A stretch of 64,000 bases of DNA from Achromobacter sp. MFA1 R4. Its GTDB lineage: Bacteria > Pseudomonadota > Gammaproteobacteria > Burkholderiales > Burkholderiaceae_B. The position numbers and the translations under genes were made by a program. Where the stretch lies: NCBI RefSeq assembly GCF_900156745.1, contig NZ_LT707065.1, positions 1,178,001-1,242,000 of the forward strand. The letters run 5' to 3'. Within the stretch, counting starts at the first letter, position 1; every line of letters starts with the position of its first letter. Shown here piece after piece: positions 60,313 to 64,000 of this stretch. Under the pieces are notes generated by a model that had not been told where the DNA came from, searched no databases, and saw only the letters and a program-made list of their open reading frames with translations.

Positions 60313-62664
60313 ATGAGCCAAGCAACCGCCTCCCCGCGCCCGACGGGCTGTCCCATCGACCACGCCGCGCTGGCCGCCGCGCAGAGCCCCACCGGCTGTC
60401 CGGTCAGCGCGCGCGCCGCCGCCTTCGATCCCTTCGGCGACGGCTACCAGCAGGATCCGCCGGAGTACGTGCGCTGGGCGCGCGAACAGGAGCCGGTGTT
60501 CTACAGCCCGCAACTGGGCTATTGGGTGGTGACGCGCTACGACGACATCAAGGCGATCTTCCGCGACAACATCACGTTCAGCCCGTCGATTGCGCTGGAG
60601 AAGATCACGCCGACCGGGCCCGAGGCCAACGCGGTGCTGGAATCGTACGGCTACGCCATGAACCGCACCCTGGTGAACGAGGACGAGCCGGCGCACATGC
60701 CGCGCCGCCGCGTGCTGATGGACCCGTTCACGCCCGAGGAGCTGAAGCACCATGAACCCATGGTGCGCCGCCTCACGCGCGAATATGTGGACCGCTTCAT
60801 CGACGATGGCCGCGCCGATCTGGTCGACCAGATGCTGTGGGAAGTGCCGCTGACCGTGGCGCTGCATTTCCTGGGCGTGCCGGAAGAGGACATGGACCTG
60901 CTGCGCCAGTATTCCATCGCGCACACCGTGAACACCTGGGGCCGTCCCAAGCCCGAAGAGCAGGTGGCGGTGGCGCACGCGGTGGGCAACTTCTGGCAGC
61001 TCGCGGGCAAGATCCTCGACAAGATGCGGCAGGACCCGTCCGGCCCGGGCTGGATGCAATACGGTCTGCGCAAGCAGCAGACCCATCCGGACGTGGTGAC
61101 CGATTCGTACCTGCATTCCATGATGATGGCCGGCATCGTCGCGGCGCACGAGACCACGGCCAATGCCTCGGCCAATGCGATCAAGCTGCTGCTGCAGCAC
61201 CCGCAAGCCTGGCGCGACATCTGCGAGGACCCGGACCTGATCCCTAACGCGGTCGAGGAATGCCTGCGCCACAACGGTTCGGTCGCCGCGTGGCGGCGGC
61301 TGGCCACGCGCGACGTGCAGATCGCGGGCGTTGACATTCCGGCCGGCGCCAAGCTGCTGATCGTGACCTCGTCCGCCAACCATGACGAAAGCCAGTTCGC
61401 CGACGCCGACCTCTTTGACATCCGCCGCGAAAACGCCAGCGACCAGCTCACCTTCGGTTATGGATCGCACCAGTGCATGGGCAAGAACCTGGCGCGCATG
61501 GAGATGCAGATCTTCCTGGAAGAGCTGACGCGCCGCCTGCCGCACCTGAAGCTGTCCGAGCAGACCTTCACGTATGTGCCCAACACGTCATTCCGCGGCC
61601 CCGAACACCTGTGGGTGGAATGGGATCCCGCGCAAAATCCGGAGCGCGCCAATCCGGCCCTGCTGGACGGCATGCATCCCGTGCGCATCGGCGAGCCGTC
61701 CTCGCACGCCATCACCCGGCCGATGGTGGTGCAACAGGCGGAGCTGGCGGCCGAGGGCATCCTGCGGCTGCGTCTGGCCTCGCCCGACGGCAAGCCCCTG
61801 CCCCGCTGGACGCCGGGCTCGCACATCGACGTGGAATGCGGCGACACCGGCCTGTCGCGCCAGTATTCGCTGTGCGGCGACCCCGCCGAGACCGGCGTGT
61901 TCGAGATCGCGGTGCTGCGGGAAGCAGACGGCCGCGGCGGCTCGGCCTGGATGCACGCGCATGCCGTGCCGGGCGCGCGCCTGCGCATCCGCGGCCCCCG
62001 CAATCATTTCCGGCTGAACGAATCCGCCTCCCGTCTCATCCTGATCGCGGGGGGCATCGGCATCACGCCGATCAGCGCCATGGCGCGCCGCGCGCGTGAA
62101 CTGGGCCTGGACTACACGCTGCACTACAGCGGGCGTTCGCGGCGTTCTATGGCGCTGGTGGACGAACTGGCGGCGCTGCACGGCGATCGCCTGCACCTGC
62201 ACATCAAGGACGAGGGCGGGCGCGCGGACTACGCGGCCCTGCTCGCCCAGCCCACCCCGGGCGCGCAGGTGTACGCCTGCGGCCCGCAAGGCCTGCTGGA
62301 CGCGCTGGCGGGCTGCTGCGCGGCGTGGCCCGAGGACGCGCTGCGCGTGGAACACTTCCACTCGACGCTGGGCACGCTGGACCCGACCAAGGAGCAGCCT
62401 TTCGAGGCGGTGCTGAAGGATTCGGGCATCGTCATCACGGTGCCCGCCGACCAGACCCTGCTGACGGCGCTGCGCGGGGCCAACATCGACGTGCAGAGCG
62501 ATTGCGAGGAAGGCCTGTGCGGATCGTGCGAGGTGCGCGTGCTGGAAGGCGACATCGATCACCGCGACGTGGTGCTGACGCGCGCGGAGCGCGAGGCCAA
62601 CAACAAGATGATGGCGTGCTGCTCGCGGTCGTGCGGGGGCAAGCGGGTCGTGCTGGAGCTGTAG
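60313..62664 (+). CDS. self-sufficient cytochrome P450 (CYP116B-like)
   Basis: 783 aa, the size of P450RhF/CYP116B enzymes. Domain 1, haem (about 1-440): I-helix AGIVAAHETTANASANA, ExxR in EECLRHNGSVAAWRR context, haem Cys388 in FGYGSHQCMGKNLAR. Domain 2, FMN/NAD(P)H reductase of phthalate-dioxygenase type (about 465-690): RQYSLCGDP, ILIAGGIGITPISAMARRA, YACGPQGLL. Domain 3, 2Fe-2S ferredoxin (about 700-783): Cys731, 736, 739 and 769 (DCEEGLCGSCEVR). A complete electron path from NAD(P)H to haem on one chain. Family members oxidise aromatics and thiocarbamates; the natural substrate is unknown. Confidence 0.92.
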   Translation: MSQATASPRPTGCPIDHAALAAAQSPTGCPVSARAAAFDPFGDGYQQDPPEYVRWAREQEPVFYSPQLGYWVVTRYDDIKAIFRDNITFSPSIALEKITPTGPEANAVLESYGYAMNRTLVNEDEPAHMPRRRVLMDPFTPEELKHHEPMVRRLTREYVDRFIDDGRADLVDQMLWEVPLTVALHFLGVPEEDMDLLRQYSIAHTVNTWGRPKPEEQVAVAHAVGNFWQLAGKILDKMRQDPSGPGWMQYGLRKQQTHPDVVTDSYLHSMMMAGIVAAHETTANASANAIKLLLQHPQAWRDICEDPDLIPNAVEECLRHNGSVAAWRRLATRDVQIAGVDIPAGAKLLIVTSSANHDESQFADADLFDIRRENASDQLTFGYGSHQCMGKNLARMEMQIFLEELTRRLPHLKLSEQTFTYVPNTSFRGPEHLWVEWDPAQNPERANPALLDGMHPVRIGEPSSHAITRPMVVQQAELAAEGILRLRLASPDGKPLPRWTPGSHIDVECGDTGLSRQYSLCGDPAETGVFEIAVLREADGRGGSAWMHAHAVPGARLRIRGPRNHFRLNESASRLILIAGGIGITPISAMARRARELGLDYTLHYSGRSRRSMALVDELAALHGDRLHLHIKDEGGRADYAALLAQPTPGAQVYACGPQGLLDALAGCCAAWPEDALRVEHFHSTLGTLDPTKEQPFEAVLKDSGIVITVPADQTLLTALRGANIDVQSDCEEGLCGSCEVRVLEGDIDHRDVVLTRAEREANNKMMACCSRSCGGKRVVLEL

Positions 62665-62679
62665 GCGTCATCGCCGCAC

Positions 62680-62710
62680 AAAAAAGCGCCCCGGCGATTC
62701 ACGCCGGGGC
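62680..62710 (-). terminator. rho-independent terminator, possibly bidirectional
   Basis: GCCCCGGCG and CGCCGGGGC form a 9-bp stem; on the minus strand GCTTTTTTG follows it. It lies after the binding-protein gene and 16 bp after the P450 stop, so it can serve both. Confidence 0.85.
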
Positions 62711-62752
62711 CATCCCTGCACCACACACTGCTGCTTGCTCAATCCTTCCCGA

Positions 62753-64000
62753 TCAGTTCGGGAACACCTTGATCTGGTCGCTCTTCAGGACGTCGGGGGT
62801 CAGGCTCTTTTCGATCCAGGCCATCGACGTGTCCGACACCCCCGGCGTCACCAGCTCGGCCGGCACGATGGTGATGTCGGCCAGCACCTTGAACGGGTAC
62901 TTGTCGCTCTTCTTGGTCACGCCGAAGAGCTGCGCTTCCAGCGCCTGGCCGTCAGCGCGGTGCATCTTCACTTCGCGGCCGTAGCCCTTGAAGCTCACGT
63001 CATGCATGGCGGCGGCCACCTGTTCGGGCGTGGGCCAGTTGCCGCCGTTGTCCTTGATGGCCTTCTCGTAGCCCGCCTTCAGGCCGTTGATGCCCTGCAC
63101 CATGTGGTAGACGGAATAGATCGGATAGGCGCCGGTCTTGTCGTGGAACTTCTTCACGAAGGCCTGGTGCTTGGGATCGTCCTTGGTTTCCGGATGCAGG
63201 AAGTAGTGGTCGCCGCGCGCGCCGACCAGCACGCCTTCGGGCAGCGCGTTGCCCAGGCGCTCCAGCGAGCTCTCCGCCAGCGACAGCACGAAGGTCGAGT
63301 TCTTGAAGAGGTTGCGCTGCGAGGCCTGGCGCACGAAGTTGTCCAGGTCGCCGCCCCACGAGGTGGAGACGATGACGTCCGGCCGCAAGGCCTGCAGACG
63401 GCTGATCTCCGTGGAGAAGTCCGCCGCGCCAAACTTGGGGAACATCTCGGCCACGACCTTGACGTCGGGCTTGAACTTCTTGAGCGCGGCCAGGAAGATG
63501 TCGCGCGAATCGCGGCCCCAGGCATAGTCCTGGTTGACGATGGCGATGGTCTTGAAGTCGGGCTTGACCTTCATCAGGTACAGCACCTGCGCGACCATTT
63601 CGGTAGTGGCGTTGGCCTGCGTGCGCACGACGTATTTGTAGTTCTTGCCTTCCAGCGCCTTTTCGGTGCCGCAATCCCACATCACGTTCAGGACCTTCAG
63701 GTCCTCGGCCACGGGCGCGACGATGTTGCAATTGCCGCTGGAAATGGCCGACAGCATGACGCGCGTGCCGCCCTCGGCCAGGCGCCGGTACTCGGACAGC
63801 AGCTTTTCGCCGCCGCCGCCTTCGTCGATGTAGCTGGGCACGATCTTCACGCCATCGATGCCGCCGTTGGCGTTGATCTCTTCGATCAGGATGTCGGCCG
63901 CGTCGCGCGCCGGCACGCCGAACACCGAGGCCGATCCCGACAGGAAGGTCGAGATGCCGATGTTCAGTTCCTTGGGCTTGTCGGCGGCGATCGCCAGCGT
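62753..64000 (-). CDS. branched-chain amino-acid-type ABC binding protein, 5' end outside window
   Basis: Periplasmic ligand-binding protein of the Leu/Ile/Val-binding class. The frame is open to base 64000 (AADKPKELNIGISTFLSGSA), so the start and signal peptide lie beyond; 415 codons are present. Marks: DAADILIEEINANGGIDGVK, LNVMWDCGTEKALEGKNYKY, IAIVNQDYAWGRDSRDIFLA, PDVIVSTSWGGDLDNFVRQA. The group imports amino acids, amides, urea and aromatic acids; the ligand cannot be told. Confidence 0.85.
   Translation of the reverse strand, partial: TLAIAADKPKELNIGISTFLSGSASVFGVPARDAADILIEEINANGGIDGVKIVPSYIDEGGGGEKLLSEYRRLAEGGTRVMLSAISSGNCNIVAPVAEDLKVLNVMWDCGTEKALEGKNYKYVVRTQANATTEMVAQVLYLMKVKPDFKTIAIVNQDYAWGRDSRDIFLAALKKFKPDVKVVAEMFPKFGAADFSTEISRLQALRPDVIVSTSWGGDLDNFVRQASQRNLFKNSTFVLSLAESSLERLGNALPEGVLVGARGDHYFLHPETKDDPKHQAFVKKFHDKTGAYPIYSVYHMVQGINGLKAGYEKAIKDNGGNWPTPEQVAAAMHDVSFKGYGREVKMHRADGQALEAQLFGVTKKSDKYPFKVLADITIVPAELVTPGVSDTSMAWIEKSLTPDVLKSDQIKVFPN

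Noticed and set aside
1..64000. CRISPR array, tRNA, rRNA or replication origin
   Set aside because: No regularly spaced repeats, no CCA-ended cloverleaf or rRNA-like stretch, and no DnaA-box cluster were noticed by eye.

Overview
The window reads as a chromosomal segment of a high-GC betaproteobacterium of the Alcaligenaceae (Achromobacter/Bordetella type). The support is GC-rich codon use, five Bug-family solute receptors (a family greatly expanded in that group), a tcuAB-type tricarballylate locus, CaiB/BaiF CoA-transferase operons and a self-sufficient CYP116B-like P450. The genus is inferred from gene content; no rRNA or tRNA gene was seen to confirm it.

Bases 1-18,000 hold an RbbA/YhhJ-type ABC exporter cut by the window start, a phasin-acetoacetyl-CoA reductase pair, a tricarballylate block (LysR regulator, tcuA, tcuB, Bug receptor) with a Nu-class glutathione transferase, and small membrane or secreted proteins. 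Near 12.8-13.5 kb lies a decayed Abi-like gene with a divergent, terminator-ended small-RNA candidate. A group of uncharacterised envelope proteins (13.7-18.0 kb) surrounds a nested palindromic operator. Bases 18,100-25,830 form an acyl-CoA catabolic operon (two family III CoA-transferases, an enoyl-CoA hydratase, a double-domain acyl-CoA dehydrogenase, a Bug receptor) followed by a LysR regulator. Converging on it is a second catabolic operon (25,858-30,727): two Bug receptors, a flavin reductase-like protein, a GST, a carboxymuconolactone-decarboxylase-family protein and an amidohydrolase. Bases 30,853-37,707 are one nitrogen-scavenging operon: a polar amino-acid-type ABC importer, an M20 amidohydrolase, a DUF1989 protein, an XRE-cupin regulator and an agmatinase-family ureohydrolase, read from a promoter region with a tandem 17-bp operator. 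Then come a TlpA-like/CcdA redox pair, a two-component system, an MTA/SAH nucleosidase and an Ohr peroxidase.

Bases 43,300-58,200 are a lower-GC, badly eroded island. It starts with a DUF2235 lipase-like gene and an RNase A-type effector with a CdiI-like immunity gene. It continues as a graveyard of polymorphic-toxin tails, each followed by a small, often still intact immunity-type gene (barnase/barstar, two SMI1/KNR4 proteins, a probable Tox-REase-5/Imm52 pair, several unknowns). Rhs core remnants, a decapitated HigB/XRE module, an IS256-family fragment and a complete IS3-family element also lie here. Almost every toxin part is frameshifted or truncated, while about 43 kb of flanking chromosome shows only one broken gene (the Abi-like one), which argues for real decay rather than poor sequence. 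Three copies of the 3' end of an iclR gene punctuate the island: 45.67 kb, 53.58-54.38 kb and the intact gene at 58.25 kb. The last two belong to a 796-bp direct repeat.

After the island, the intact iclR gene is divergent from a Bug receptor followed by a one-polypeptide cytochrome P450-reductase-ferredoxin, probably a substrate-inducible oxidation unit. The window closes inside a branched-chain-amino-acid-type ABC binding protein.
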